DNA from: Pseudodesulfovibrio indicus
Lineage (GTDB): Bacteria; Desulfobacterota; Desulfovibrionia; Desulfovibrionales; Desulfovibrionaceae
Length of the DNA stretch: 64,000 nucleotides
Direction: 5' to 3'
Assembly (NCBI RefSeq): GCF_001563225.1
Contig: NZ_CP014206.1
Span: 2,972,001 to 3,036,000, forward strand
The notes under the pieces are model-generated. The model had not been told where the DNA came from. It did not search any database and saw nothing but the letters and a program-made list of their open reading frames with translations. Within the stretch, counting starts at the first letter, position 1. Every line of letters begins with the position of its first letter. This document shows, piece by piece, positions 10,313 through 20,580 of this stretch. A program made the position numbers and the translations under genes.

Positions 10313-10696
10313 TCACCTCGAATTGCTTTTCCTGCGCATGGCCGCATCTTCGATCTTGCGGACCAGTTCATCCACATTCACCGGTTTCATCAGATAATCG
10401 TAAGCCCCCATGGCAAGGCTGGAGATGACGATCTCCGTGTTGGCGTGGGCGGTGAGCATGACCACCTCCACCTCCGGGTGAAGCTGCTTGATCTCGCCCA
10501 GGGTCTTGATCCCGTCCATGCCCGGCATCTTGATGTCGAGCAGGATGACGTCGCACGGCTCCTCGCGGAGCGACTCCAGGGCCTGCCTGCCCCCGGCGGC
10601 GGTCCGTATGGACAGCCCCCGGCGGTCGAGGCGCTTGGCCAGCGCCGCAGTGTAATCGACCTCGTCGTCGATGAGCAGAACCCGGACGTCCTTCAT
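10313..10696 (-). CDS. Stand-alone response regulator (receiver 3 of the operon)
   Basis: 127 residues made only of a receiver domain: DDE at 10-12, phospho-acceptor D54, T in MLTAH, and K in LMKPVNVDEL. There is no output domain, so it must act through protein contacts or as a phosphate sink or relay. The start at 10696 overlaps the stop of the preceding receiver gene (ATGA), indicating translational coupling. It resembles the receiver encoded at 13811-14191 in length and layout. Confidence 0.9.
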   Translation of the reverse strand: MKDVRVLLIDDEVDYTAALAKRLDRRGLSIRTAAGGRQALESLREEPCDVILLDIKMPGMDGIKTLGEIKQLHPEVEVVMLTAHANTEIVISSLAMGAYDYLMKPVNVDELVRKIEDAAMRRKSNSR

Positions 10697-11091
10697 GCCT
10701 GCACTCTCCCCGCCCCGTACTTGAGCGCCTTCTCGAGCAGCCTGTCGAAGTCGATCGGCTTGGACAGGTACCCTGCCGCGCCGAGCTTGATGCACTCGTT
10801 GCGCGCTTCCTCGCTGCCGTGACCGGTCAGCATGAGCACCGGCATCTCCGGGGCCATCAACCTGAAAACCTTCAGAATTTCAATACCGTTCATCCCCTGG
10901 AGCTTGAGGTCCACGATGGCCACGTCGAACTCGCTGCGGCGCAGGAGCTGCACCGCCTCGTCCCCGCTGGCGGCCGAGGTGGCGTCCACGCCCCGACGGC
11001 GCATCCGCTTGCACAGGACCTCGGCGAACCCGGTCTCGTCGTCCACGATGAGCAGACGGACGTCCCGGCCTTCGGTTGCATTGGCAGACAC
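10693..11091 (-). CDS. Stand-alone response regulator (receiver 2 of the operon)
   Basis: 132 residues, receiver domain only: acidic pair near 17-18, D61 as phospho-acceptor, MLTGHGSEE and YLSKPIDFDRL for the switch residues. It starts with GTG at 11091 behind a modest TAGGT. No DNA-binding output is present. It sits 14 bases after receiver 1 and overlaps receiver 3 by four bases. Confidence 0.9.
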   Translation of the reverse strand: MSANATEGRDVRLLIVDDETGFAEVLCKRMRRRGVDATSAASGDEAVQLLRRSEFDVAIVDLKLQGMNGIEILKVFRLMAPEMPVLMLTGHGSEEARNECIKLGAAGYLSKPIDFDRLLEKALKYGAGRVQA

Positions 11092-11105
11092 GGACCTACC
11101 CGCCC

Positions 11106-11537
11106 CTAACCCATTCTCTGGGCGATGTTGCCGATCCGGGCCTCGACGGCCTCTTCCTCATGCTTGTCCTTCAGGGCCACGGCCTCGGCGATCTTCTGGT
11201 TCAGATCCTCGAAGCTGCACGGCTTCATCAGGTAGTCGTACGCGCCGTGCTGGATACCCTCCACGGCCGAAGGAACCGTGGCGTGTCCGGTCAGCATGAT
11301 GACCTCGACCAGCGGGTAGGCTTCCTTGATCTCCTGGAGCACGACCAGCCCGTCCTTGCCGGGCATCTTCATGTCCAGGATGACCACCTGGATGGTCGGC
11401 TGCTCGGCCAGCAGGTCCATGGCCTCGTCTCCGCCAAAGGCCTGGAAGACGGTCATGTTCCGCTTTTCGAGCCGCTTGGCCATGGTCTCGACGAACCCCC
11501 GTTCGTCGTCCACGATCAACACAGTGGCATCAGTCAT
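11106..11537 (-). CDS. Stand-alone response regulator (receiver 1 of the operon)
   Basis: 143 residues. Receiver with DDE at 10-12, D55, MLTGHATVPSAVEGIQHGAYDYLMKP, and a short charged helical tail (about 115-140: ALKDKHEEEAVEARIG). Its start overlaps the end of the histidine kinase gene by eight bases, so it is the most likely primary phosphotransfer partner. It has no output domain. Confidence 0.92.
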   Translation of the reverse strand: MTDATVLIVDDERGFVETMAKRLEKRNMTVFQAFGGDEAMDLLAEQPTIQVVILDMKMPGKDGLVVLQEIKEAYPLVEVIMLTGHATVPSAVEGIQHGAYDYLMKPCSFEDLNQKIAEAVALKDKHEEEAVEARIGNIAQRMG

Positions 11538-13245
11538 GTCTCATCTCCTGTCGGGTTTCATGTTGCATGGAAGGCGACGGCACCGGCAGCCTGATGATGA
11601 ACCGCGTCCCCACGCCCACCGCACTCTCCACTTCTATCTCTCCACCCATCTGGTGGATTATTCCGAAACATATGGACAATCCCAGGCCGCTCCCCTTGCC
11701 CACCGGCTTGGTGGTGAAGAACGGGTCGAAGATCCGCGCAAGATTGGCCGCCGGGATGCCCGGCCCCGTGTCCTCCACGGTGATGACCGCCTGCCCTTCC
11801 TGCATGCCGCAGGAGATGGACAGCTTGCCGCCCTCGGGCTCCATGGCCTGGATGGCGTTGTTGACCAGGTTGAGCAGCACCTGCTGCAGCTCGGTGGAGG
11901 AGGCGCTGATCTCGGGCATGGACTCGTCCAGGTCCAGGGCGAAGTCCACCTGGGCGAACCGGGCCTGCTGCATGGACAGCTCCACCACCTCGCGGATGAA
12001 GGCGGGTACGGAAATATCGGAGGATCTGGAGTCGGTCTGGCGGGCGAAGCTGAGCAGCTTGTGAGTGATGTCCTTGCAACGGCGGCCCTGGCTGGCCACC
12101 TGGTTGAGGGCGCGGTGAATCTCGGCCGCGGACGGCAGGTCCTTGCCCTCGTCCTCCATCAGGTCGCTGGCCCAGCCGGCCTCCTCGATCATGATCGCCA
12201 CCGGATTGTTGATCTCGTGGGCGATGCCTGCGGCCAGCTCGCCGATGGCCGCCAGCCGACCGGTCTCGACCATCTGCTTGTTCATCAGCTCGGCCTCCTG
12301 GTCGATGACCCGGCAGCGGTCCACCAGCTTGCGCGAAACGATCACGGCCATGGACACGATACCGAATCCGCCGAGCAGGAAGATGGCCAGGGTCACGAGC
12401 TCGGTGCGGGTCATGGCCGAGAAGGCATCCGACACCTTCTGCTGGTAGATCAGCTCCCAGTCGCCGCCCTTGATGGGCGCGGACACGGTGACGTAGGTGT
12501 CGCCGTCGCGGTCCGAGGATTCGTAGATGGACACCCCGGCTATGGTGGTGGGCCTCGGAAGCTGACGCAGCGGGGTCAGGTCCAGGTCCTGGTTGCGCTC
12601 GTCCTTGGGCCGGGTCTGGTACACGCCCCGGCTGTTCACGATGTAGGCGAACCCGGTCTCGCCGATGCGGATGTCCTGGACCAGATAGGAAAACGCGAGG
12701 AAATCGATGGTGGCGCGCAGGAGGAGGCGGGATTCTCCCTCGCCCTGGGCCACGGAGATGATGAAGTGCGGGGACTGGCGCAACCCGCTGAACACGTCGC
12801 TGATGCTGGCGTTGCGCCCCTTGGAGCCGAGGAACCAGTCCGCCTGGGAGTAGTCGGCCCCGGCCAGGCTGAACGGACCGGCGTAGGACACCTGGCGTCC
12901 CTCGGCGTCGACCACGCCGAGGTCCACGAAGATGCGGCCGTACTGCTGCTGCATGCCGCGCAGGGCGCGGTCGAGGTAGACGGGGTCGACCAGTTGGTCG
13001 TGGGTGGAGGTGCGGGAGATGTATTGGACTTCGGTGAGCTTGTCCTGAAGAAAGGTGTTGATGTTGGCCGCGTGCTTGTCCACGACCTCGGCCAGATGGG
13101 CGTAGACCTTTTCCCGGTAGATTGAGCGGAACTGGTGGAAGATGACCCCGCCCACGAGGATCAGCGGCATGAGCGACACCGTGATCACCGTCAGGGCGAT
13201 GTTCCAGGAAAGCCTGTCGTAATTTGACTTCTGATCCGGGTGCAT
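11530..13245 (-). CDS. Membrane sensor histidine kinase with periplasmic dCache-like domain
   Basis: 571 residues. Transmembrane segments at about 14-36 and 283-304 enclose a 245-residue periplasmic domain. That domain has the double-Cache pattern: FVDLGVVDAEGRQVSYAGPF, then ADWFLG, then FAYIVNSRGVYQTRP. The cytoplasmic part has the phosphoacceptor motif AAGIAHEINNP with H343 and a complete GHKL ATPase (NLVNNAIQAM, DTGPGIP, GSGLGLSICFGI). dCache domains bind small extracellular ligands. It is the first gene of a run with three receivers, a TSUP permease and a small membrane protein, behind a sigma-54 promoter about 57 bases upstream of the ATG (counted from the predicted transcript start). 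Confidence 0.93.
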   Translation of the reverse strand: MHPDQKSNYDRLSWNIALTVITVSLMPLILVGGVIFHQFRSIYREKVYAHLAEVVDKHAANINTFLQDKLTEVQYISRTSTHDQLVDPVYLDRALRGMQQQYGRIFVDLGVVDAEGRQVSYAGPFSLAGADYSQADWFLGSKGRNASISDVFSGLRQSPHFIISVAQGEGESRLLLRATIDFLAFSYLVQDIRIGETGFAYIVNSRGVYQTRPKDERNQDLDLTPLRQLPRPTTIAGVSIYESSDRDGDTYVTVSAPIKGGDWELIYQQKVSDAFSAMTRTELVTLAIFLLGGFGIVSMAVIVSRKLVDRCRVIDQEAELMNKQMVETGRLAAIGELAAGIAHEINNPVAIMIEEAGWASDLMEDEGKDLPSAAEIHRALNQVASQGRRCKDITHKLLSFARQTDSRSSDISVPAFIREVVELSMQQARFAQVDFALDLDESMPEISASSTELQQVLLNLVNNAIQAMEPEGGKLSISCGMQEGQAVITVEDTGPGIPAANLARIFDPFFTTKPVGKGSGLGLSICFGIIHQMGGEIEVESAVGVGTRFIIRLPVPSPSMQHETRQEMRHD

Positions 13246-13312
13246 GGGCCAACCTCTTTTGGGTCCCGGGCATCATCGCCCGCAGGAACTGCCTCTAGCC
13301 TGTTTCCCATTG

Positions 13313-13328
13313 AGCAAACGGTGTGCCA
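13313..13328 (-). promoter_or_regulatory. Sigma-54 promoter of the kinase-receiver-TSUP operon
   Basis: On the minus strand TGGCAC, five bases, TTGCT: a perfect match to the -24/-12 consensus with correct spacing. Transcription would start near 13302, about 57 bases before the kinase ATG. An NtrC-type activator is encoded at the far end of the same gene neighbourhood. Confidence 0.8.
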
Positions 13329-13510
13329 CTTCTCCCTGGACCGGAACACCGACCGCCATTCGACAAACACTCCTCACTCGCTTGAAATTACAGTATATAC
13401 GGCCCATAATGCCAATCCCTCCGCCGCTCCCCCCACATCGGCTCCCCGCCCCCCGAAACGGACCTCGGACCTGTTTTCACGCATAAAACGGTACTTTTCT
13501 ACCCACTGGC

Positions 13511-13524
13511 GCAAAATGTACCAA
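13511..13524. repeat. 14-base direct repeat, copy 1
   Basis: GCAAAATGTACCAA, identical to the copy at 13590-13603, in the divergent regulatory region about 190 bases upstream of the sigma-54 promoter. This distance is usual for enhancer-type activator sites. Confidence 0.6.
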
Positions 13525-13589
13525 CAGGCCATTTTCGCCCCAAGACCCGCGAACCGGGGCCGTTCCGGCTGGAGGACGCGTCAAGCGGG

Positions 13590-13603
13590 GCAAAATGTAC
13601 CAA
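13590..13603. repeat. 14-base direct repeat, copy 2
   Basis: Second perfect copy of GCAAAATGTACCAA, 79 bases from the first. Candidate binding site for a regulator. Confidence 0.6.
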
Positions 13604-13770
13604 TCGATACCACACCCTGCTGAATCACCACAAGAAAACCGAACAAAAAGTTTGAGAGCCGAAGTGGCCGATAAGGAACCACCTAGCGACATCCATTTGG
13701 AATATTTAGTCTATCCAGCAATTCTGGAGCGGTAAAAAAAGTATCAAAAAAGGTATGGGCAAACAGGCTG

Positions 13771-13786
13771 TGGCATGTTCATTGTA
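13771..13786 (+). promoter_or_regulatory. Sigma-54-like element before orphan receiver gene
   Basis: TGGCAT, five bases, TTGTA: the -24 GG and spacing fit, but the normally invariant GC of the -12 element is GT. The predicted start near 13796 would leave only about 15 bases before the ATG at 13811, cutting into the ribosome binding site. A weak candidate. Confidence 0.3.
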
Positions 13787-13810
13787 ATGGAAAGGCGGGA
13801 GAGAACGCGC

Positions 13811-14191
13811 ATGAACGGAATCCGCATCCTGATCGTCGACGACGAGATCGATCGCTGCGCTGCGGCCCTGGCCAAACGGCTGGTCCGCCGGGGGGCTTCG
13901 GCGTCCGTGGTCGAATCCGGCGAGAAGGCATTCACCGCCCTGGAAGAGCGCGGCGCGGACGTGGTCCTGCTGGACATGAACATGCCCGACCTGGACGGCA
14001 TGCAGACCCTCAAGATCATCCGCAAGAACTTCCCGGCCACGGCGGTCATCCTGCTCACCGGAGCGGGAGACCTGTCCCGGCACATGCGCACCTTGGAGGC
14101 CGGGGCCTTCGACTTCCTGCACAAGCCCGTGACCCTGGAACGGCTCCAGGAGCGAATCCTGGCCGCCGTGGGCCGCGGACCGACGGGCTAG
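13811..14191 (+). CDS. Stand-alone response regulator
   Basis: 126 residues, receiver only: DDE at 10-12, D55, LLTGAGDLS for the conserved Ser/Thr and FLHKPVTLERL for the lysine. I chose the ATG at 13811 because the domain starts directly there; an upstream ATG at 13775 lacks a ribosome binding site. It is similar in sequence style to the three receivers across the divergent region (for instance AAALAKRLVRRG compared with AALAKRLDRRG), suggesting duplication. The stop codon overlaps that of the convergent glycosyltransferase gene through a shared CTAG at 14188-14191. Confidence 0.9.
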   Translation: MNGIRILIVDDEIDRCAAALAKRLVRRGASASVVESGEKAFTALEERGADVVLLDMNMPDLDGMQTLKIIRKNFPATAVILLTGAGDLSRHMRTLEAGAFDFLHKPVTLERLQERILAAVGRGPTG

Positions 14192-15807
14192 GCCAGCAGA
14201 CCGGCGGCGCGCAGCCGCGCGCGCCGGGCCTCCAGGTCCGCCTTCACGAACCCGGATTGAACCCGGAGCATGTGCTCCAGGTTCGGCGCGTGCCGCTCTT
14301 CGAGGAAGGACTGGTGCGCCCTGCTCCGCGCCGCGGCGGAGGGGGAAAGATCGAGGAAATGCGTGGATTCGCGCAGATGGGTGATGACCACGTCGCCGAG
14401 ATAGGCCACGGGCTTGCCCTGGGCCAGACGCCGCAGGTCCAGGTCCAGATCGTCGAACTGGCTGGGGGAATAGGCGAGGTCGAACCCGTTGCTCGCCGCC
14501 AGGCTTTCGGCTTCGAACAGGTGGCAGCATCCGGTCACGGAACCGGCATACCGCCGGTAGCTCAGGAGCGGAGGGACCAGGCACTCGGCGCACGGCTCCT
14601 GAAGCGTCAGCTTCCGCCCCGCGCGGGCCGCGTCCTCCGGCCACAGCAGAAAGCCGTCGCCGTGCTGGGTCAGGGAAGGCGAACGCACGTCCGCCACCCG
14701 GCACCCCCAGACGCCCGCTTCCGGGAAATCCCGCACCCCGGCGGCAAGACCGGACAGCCAGTCGCGCGGCACCAGTACGTCGTCGTCGAGATAGGCGATC
14801 CACCTCGCGCCGTCGCGCAGGGCCGCGTCCAACAGCCAGTTGCGGGCCGCGGGCGCACCCACGTTGACCGGCAGGGCGACGATATCCATGGTGCCGCCGA
14901 ACCGTACGCGCGCCTCTTCGGCCACGGCCAGGCTGTCGTCCCGGCTGCCGTTGACCAGCACCCGGACGGTGACCTCGCCTAGTTCCGGCCCCAGGTCGGA
15001 ATCCAGGACGCTCTCCAGGGTGCGCTCCAGCTCGCGCGCCTTGTCATAGGAATAGATGGAGACCGCGCAGCCGCCTTCCAGCCGCCCGCCCAGCGCCGAT
15101 GGGAAGGCGAGGCTGTCGAGATACAGCAGCGCGGTCGAATGCTCCGGAAAATCGGCCAGCAGCTCGCCGAGCAACCCCATGGCCCCGTCCGCGTCACCGG
15201 CTTCGGCCCGGGCCACGGCCAACCGCAAGCCCCAGGCACCGGGACCGTAGCGGCGGGCCATCTTCTCCAGGCCGGTGGCGGCCCGGTCGTACCGCCCGGC
15301 GGCCAGTTGCGCCTCGGCCAGCAGTAGGTTCGCCACCTCCGGGTCCCTGGGCGCGACCGACCGGCGCAGGAATTCTTCAAGCCACTCCCAACGGGAAAGC
15401 AGCCCCTGGTACTGCCACGCCTGGCGGACCAGCGGCAACAGCGGCTCCCGGCCCGCGTTCCGCTCGAAGAACCGGGTCAGCCCCTCGAAATCCCCCTGCT
15501 CGAACAGGAGGTTCGGCTCTTCCGGCTCGGGTCCGCCCCCTTCGGCGGCCAGCCGCCGGGCCAGGGCCACGCCCTGGGGCGTCAGGGCGGGGACGGCAAA
15601 CAGTTTCGAGAGCCGGGCGATCTCGGCGGCCAGCGGCGCGTTGAGCGGGAACTCGGCCCAGGCCATGGCGAACAGCCGCGCCCCCAGCGACAACAGGGTG
15701 CCGGAAGGGCCGGACGTCCCGGAACCGCCGGCCAGACCGAAGGCCCGCTGCCCCGCCGCCAGCAAATGATTGTGCCCGATGGTTCCCAGGGAAAGATACT
15801 CCCTCAC
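14188..15807 (-). CDS. TPR-containing family 2 glycosyltransferase
   Basis: 539 residues. The N-terminal half (about 1-240) is alpha-helical with TPR-like repeats (LLAEAQLAAGRYDRAATGLEKMARR and neighbours). The C-terminal half (about 250-480) is a GT-A glycosyltransferase: CAVSIYSYDKARELERTLESVL at its start, NVGAPAARNWLLD, then the DxD metal/nucleotide-sugar motif YLDDDVLVP. The GTG at 15807 has GGGAG seven bases upstream. Similar TPR-glycosyltransferase proteins are common in Desulfovibrio and act on surface polysaccharide or protein glycans. No other glycan genes are adjacent, so the acceptor is unknown. Confidence 0.87.
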   Translation of the reverse strand: MREYLSLGTIGHNHLLAAGQRAFGLAGGSGTSGPSGTLLSLGARLFAMAWAEFPLNAPLAAEIARLSKLFAVPALTPQGVALARRLAAEGGGPEPEEPNLLFEQGDFEGLTRFFERNAGREPLLPLVRQAWQYQGLLSRWEWLEEFLRRSVAPRDPEVANLLLAEAQLAAGRYDRAATGLEKMARRYGPGAWGLRLAVARAEAGDADGAMGLLGELLADFPEHSTALLYLDSLAFPSALGGRLEGGCAVSIYSYDKARELERTLESVLDSDLGPELGEVTVRVLVNGSRDDSLAVAEEARVRFGGTMDIVALPVNVGAPAARNWLLDAALRDGARWIAYLDDDVLVPRDWLSGLAAGVRDFPEAGVWGCRVADVRSPSLTQHGDGFLLWPEDAARAGRKLTLQEPCAECLVPPLLSYRRYAGSVTGCCHLFEAESLAASNGFDLAYSPSQFDDLDLDLRRLAQGKPVAYLGDVVITHLRESTHFLDLSPSAAARSRAHQSFLEERHAPNLEHMLRVQSGFVKADLEARRARLRAAGLLA

Positions 15808-15862
15808 CGCGTTCTCCCGTTGTTGTCCGGCCCCGTTCCAGGGCCGCGTTGGACGTGTCAAA

Positions 15863-15891
15863 TTGTCGTACCAACCGGACAGTATTACAAT
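15863..15891 (+). promoter_or_regulatory. Sigma-70-like promoter candidate for glcB
   Basis: TTGTCG, 17 bases, TACAAT on the plus strand, about 160 bases before the malate synthase start. The -10 matches five of six consensus positions, the -35 three or four. Confidence 0.35.
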
Positions 15892-15959
15892 TTCCGTTCC
15901 AACGCCCCCCTTCCGGCAGGCCCCGCGACAAACCCCGGACAGGGCGCGAAAAGAGTAGT

Positions 15960-15974
15960 TGGCGGTTGCATTGC
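15960..15974 (+). promoter_or_regulatory. Sigma-54-like promoter candidate for glcB-sdaA
   Basis: TGGCGG, five bases, TTGC: correct -24/-12 spacing with GG and GC intact and two mismatches in the -24 box. The predicted transcript start near 15986 lies 66 bases before the malate synthase start codon. Confidence 0.4.
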
Positions 15975-16051
15975 CAGCCTTCTCAAGGCAATCTGAATGG
16001 GTTGCGCCCTGCGGGGCGGAAACCGCACATTCACCAGACTCAGGAGAGAAC

Positions 16052-18220
16052 GTGACCCAGAGAATCGAAGCAGGCAACCTGTCCATCAGCAAGCAACTTG
16101 CCGAGGCCGTGCGCACCATCCTGGCCGGAACCGGAATCGACGAAGCCGCGTTCTGGTCCGGCGCGAAGTCCGTATTCGACCAATTCACCCCCCGGAACCG
16201 GGAGCTGCTGGCCAAGCGCGACCGCATCCAGGAAGCGCTGGACGGCTGGCACCGCGAACACCCCGGCCCCATAGCCGACATGACGGCATACCACGAATTC
16301 CTGCGCGGGATAGACTACCTCGCGCCCGTGGGAGAAGACTTTTCCATCACCACCATGGGCGTGGACGCGGAGATCGCGACCATCGCCGGGCCGCAACTGG
16401 TGGTCCCGGCCACCAACGCCCGGTTCGCCCTGAACGCGGCCAACGCCCGATGGGGCAGCCTGTACGACGCCCTGTACGGCTCCGACGTCATCGAAAAGGA
16501 CGCGGTCCAGGCCAAGGGATACGACCCGGCGCGCGGGCGCAGGGTCATGGACTTCGCCTCGGCCCACCTGGACCAGGCCGCGCCCCTGGCCCGGGGCTCC
16601 CACAGGGACGCCGCGTCCTTTGCCGTCAGGGACGGCGAAAACGGCAAGACGCTGGAGATCACCCTGGCCGACGGCGCGACGACCACCCTGGCCGACCCGG
16701 CCCAATTCGCGGGCTACGTCGGCGACGACGACCTCGCCTCGCTGCTGCTGGTGAAGAACGGTCTGCACATCGAGCTGCAATTCGACCGCGAGCACCCCGT
16801 GGGCAAGGACCACCCGGCGGGGATCAAGGACGTGGTCCTGGAATCCGCGGTGACCACCATCCTCGACTGCGAGGACTCCGTGGCCGTGGTGGACGGCGAG
16901 GACAAGGCGCTGACCTACCTGAACCTCCTCGGCCTGGTGAAGGGCGACCTCACGGCCACCTTCGACAAGGGCGGCAAGCCCCTGACCCGCTCCCTGGAGG
17001 ACGACCGGACCTTCGTCGCGCCGGACGGCTCGGTCCTGACCCTGCCCGGCCGCAGCCTGATGCTGGTCCGCACCGTGGGCCACCTGATGACCACGGACGC
17101 GGTGCTCAACGCGGGCGAGGAAGTGCCAGAGGGCATCCTGGACACCCTGGCCGCCGGGCTGATCTTTCTCCACGACCTGAACGGCGCGGGCCGGTGGCGC
17201 AACAGCCCCGCCGGCAGCGTGTACATCGTCAAGCCCAAGATGCACGGCCCCGAGGAGGTCGCCTTCACCTGCGACCTGTTCGCCGCCGTGGAACAGCTCC
17301 TGGGCATGGCCCCGCTGACCCTCAAGGTCGGCATCATGGACGAGGAGCGGCGGACCACCGTGAACCTCAAGGAATGCATCCGGGCCGCCAGGGACCGCGT
17401 GATCTTCATCAACACCGGGTTCCTGGACCGCACCGGCGACGAGATCCACACCGCCATGGAGGCCGGTCCCATGGTCCGCAAGGAGGCCATCAAGGGAGAA
17501 CCCTGGCTCGCGGCCTACGAGGACTGGAACGTGGACGTTGGGTTGGCCTGCGGCTTCTCGGGCAGGGCCCAGATCGGCAAGGGCATGTGGCCCAAGCCGG
17601 ACCGCATGAAGGAGATGGTCGAGACCAAGGGCGCGCACCCCATGGCCGGGGCCAACTGCGCCTGGGTCCCCTCGCCCACGGCGGCCACGCTCCACGCCAT
17701 GCATTACCACACGGTGGACGTGTTCGAGCGCCAGCGCGCCCTGGCCGGACGCAGGCGCGCCGAACTGGCGACCCTGACCACCCTGCCGCTGATGGGCGAA
17801 ACGCGCCCGTCCGAGGACGAGATCGCCGCCGAGCTGGCCAACAACTGCCAGTCCATCCTCGGCTACGTGGTCCGCTGGGTGGACCAGGGCGTGGGCTGCT
17901 CCAAGGTCCCGGACCTGAGCGGCGTGGGCCTCATGGAGGACCGGGCCACCCTGCGCATCTCCAGCCAGCACCTGGCCAACTGGCTGCGCCACGACATCTG
18001 CACCGAGGACGCGGTGCGCGGCGCGCTCATGTCCATGGCCGAGGTGGTGGACCGCCAGAACCAGGGCGACCCGGCCTACCGGCCCATGGCCCCGGATTTC
18101 GAAGGGAGCCTCGCCTTCCAGGCCGCCTGCGACCTGATCTTCAAGGGCGCGGGCCAGCCCAACGGCTATACGGAACCAATCCTTCACGCCATGCGCCGCA
18201 AGGTGAAGGAATCAGCATAA
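16052..18220 (+). CDS. glcB: Malate synthase G
   Basis: Condenses glyoxylate with acetyl-CoA to malate. 722 residues, the usual size of the G isoform. Family features are the early GGTEDFS-like VGEDFSITT, the long insert typical of the G form, the catalytic-barrel segments [29 protein letters not shown] and [16 protein letters not shown], and [18 protein letters not shown] near the C-terminus. The GTG start at 16052 has AGGAGA just upstream. It is followed after 25 bases by L-serine ammonia-lyase, suggesting a unit that turns C2 and C3 compounds (glycolate/glyoxylate, serine) into central metabolites. No isocitrate lyase is in view. Confidence 0.96.
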   Translation: MTQRIEAGNLSISKQLAEAVRTILAGTGIDEAAFWSGAKSVFDQFTPRNRELLAKRDRIQEALDGWHREHPGPIADMTAYHEFLRGIDYLAPVGEDFSITTMGVDAEIATIAGPQLVVPATNARFALNAANARWGSLYDALYGSDVIEKDAVQAKGYDPARGRRVMDFASAHLDQAAPLARGSHRDAASFAVRDGENGKTLEITLADGATTTLADPAQFAGYVGDDDLASLLLVKNGLHIELQFDREHPVGKDHPAGIKDVVLESAVTTILDCEDSVAVVDGEDKALTYLNLLGLVKGDLTATFDKGGKPLTRSLEDDRTFVAPDGSVLTLPGRSLMLVRTVGHLMTTDAVLNAGEEVPEGILDTLAAGLIFLHDLNGAGRWRNSPAGSVYIVKPKMHGPEEVAFTCDLFAAVEQLLGMAPLTLKVGIMDEERRTTVNLKECIRAARDRVIFINTGFLDRTGDEIHTAMEAGPMVRKEAIKGEPWLAAYEDWNVDVGLACGFSGRAQIGKGMWPKPDRMKEMVETKGAHPMAGANCAWVPSPTAATLHAMHYHTVDVFERQRALAGRRRAELATLTTLPLMGETRPSEDEIAAELANNCQSILGYVVRWVDQGVGCSKVPDLSGVGLMEDRATLRISSQHLANWLRHDICTEDAVRGALMSMAEVVDRQNQGDPAYRPMAPDFEGSLAFQAACDLIFKGAGQPNGYTEPILHAMRRKVKESA

Positions 18221-18245
18221 CCAACATCCATCCCAGGAGAAAACC

Positions 18246-19607
<1,362 letters not shown>

Positions 19608-19645
19608 AAAACACCCGGCCCGCTCCCTGCGGGCCGGGTCCGTTC
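19608..19645 (+). terminator. Terminator hairpin after sdaA
   Basis: ACCCGGCCCGC / GCGGGCCGGGT, an 11-base perfect stem with a five-base loop, starting six bases after the stop. The downstream run is only moderately T-rich. Confidence 0.7.
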
Positions 19646-19705
19646 TTCGCCCCGCAGACGGGGCTGAACCTTGTTCTGCGCCATGCCTCGGGGGCAGAAT
19701 TTTGA

Positions 19706-19734
19706 TTGCTTTATCGCCCTATTCCTGCTAAAAA
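19706..19734 (+). promoter_or_regulatory. Sigma-70-like promoter candidate for the amino acid ABC operon
   Basis: TTGCTT, 17 bases, TAAAAA, about 40 bases before the ATPase start codon. Both boxes are imperfect. It lies in an AT-rich stretch between terminator and gene. Confidence 0.35.
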
Positions 19735-19775
19735 ATCCTCTTGGCTTTCAGCCCATTTCCCATTTGGAGTTTGCA

Positions 19776-20504
<729 letters not shown>

Positions 20505-20512
20505 GGGATTTA

Positions 20513-20549
20513 CGCCCTTGCCGGACATGGTGTCCGACAAGGGCTTTTT
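20513..20549 (+). terminator. Intra-operon terminator/attenuator
   Basis: GCCCTTG..GGACA / TGTCC..CAAGGGC followed by six Ts, lying between the ATPase and binding-protein genes. Partial termination or 3'-end stabilisation would let the binding protein be made in excess or from its own promoter. Confidence 0.75.
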
Positions 20550-20580
20550 CATACGAACTCAGCTAAACCAGGAGAGGTAC

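Larger units (their letters stand above)
13246..13810. other. Divergent regulatory region (565 bases)
   Basis: No gene recognised. It separates the minus-strand kinase operon from the plus-strand receiver gene. It holds the sigma-54 promoter at 13313-13328, an AT-rich stretch at 13380-13410, two perfect 14-base direct repeats (13511 and 13590) and a sigma-54-like element at 13771. The size and content fit upstream activator sites for an enhancer-binding protein. Confidence 0.55.

Noticed and set aside
13511-13603. The TTGGTACATTTTGC repeats read on the minus strand as sigma-54 promoters
   Set aside because: The distance between the GG and GC elements is two bases too short for a -24/-12 promoter; kept only as direct repeats.
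15808-16281. N-terminal extension of the glycosyltransferase frame to 16281
   Set aside because: It would overlap the start of malate synthase, and the extra residues look non-coding. The GTG at 15807 has a proper ribosome binding site.
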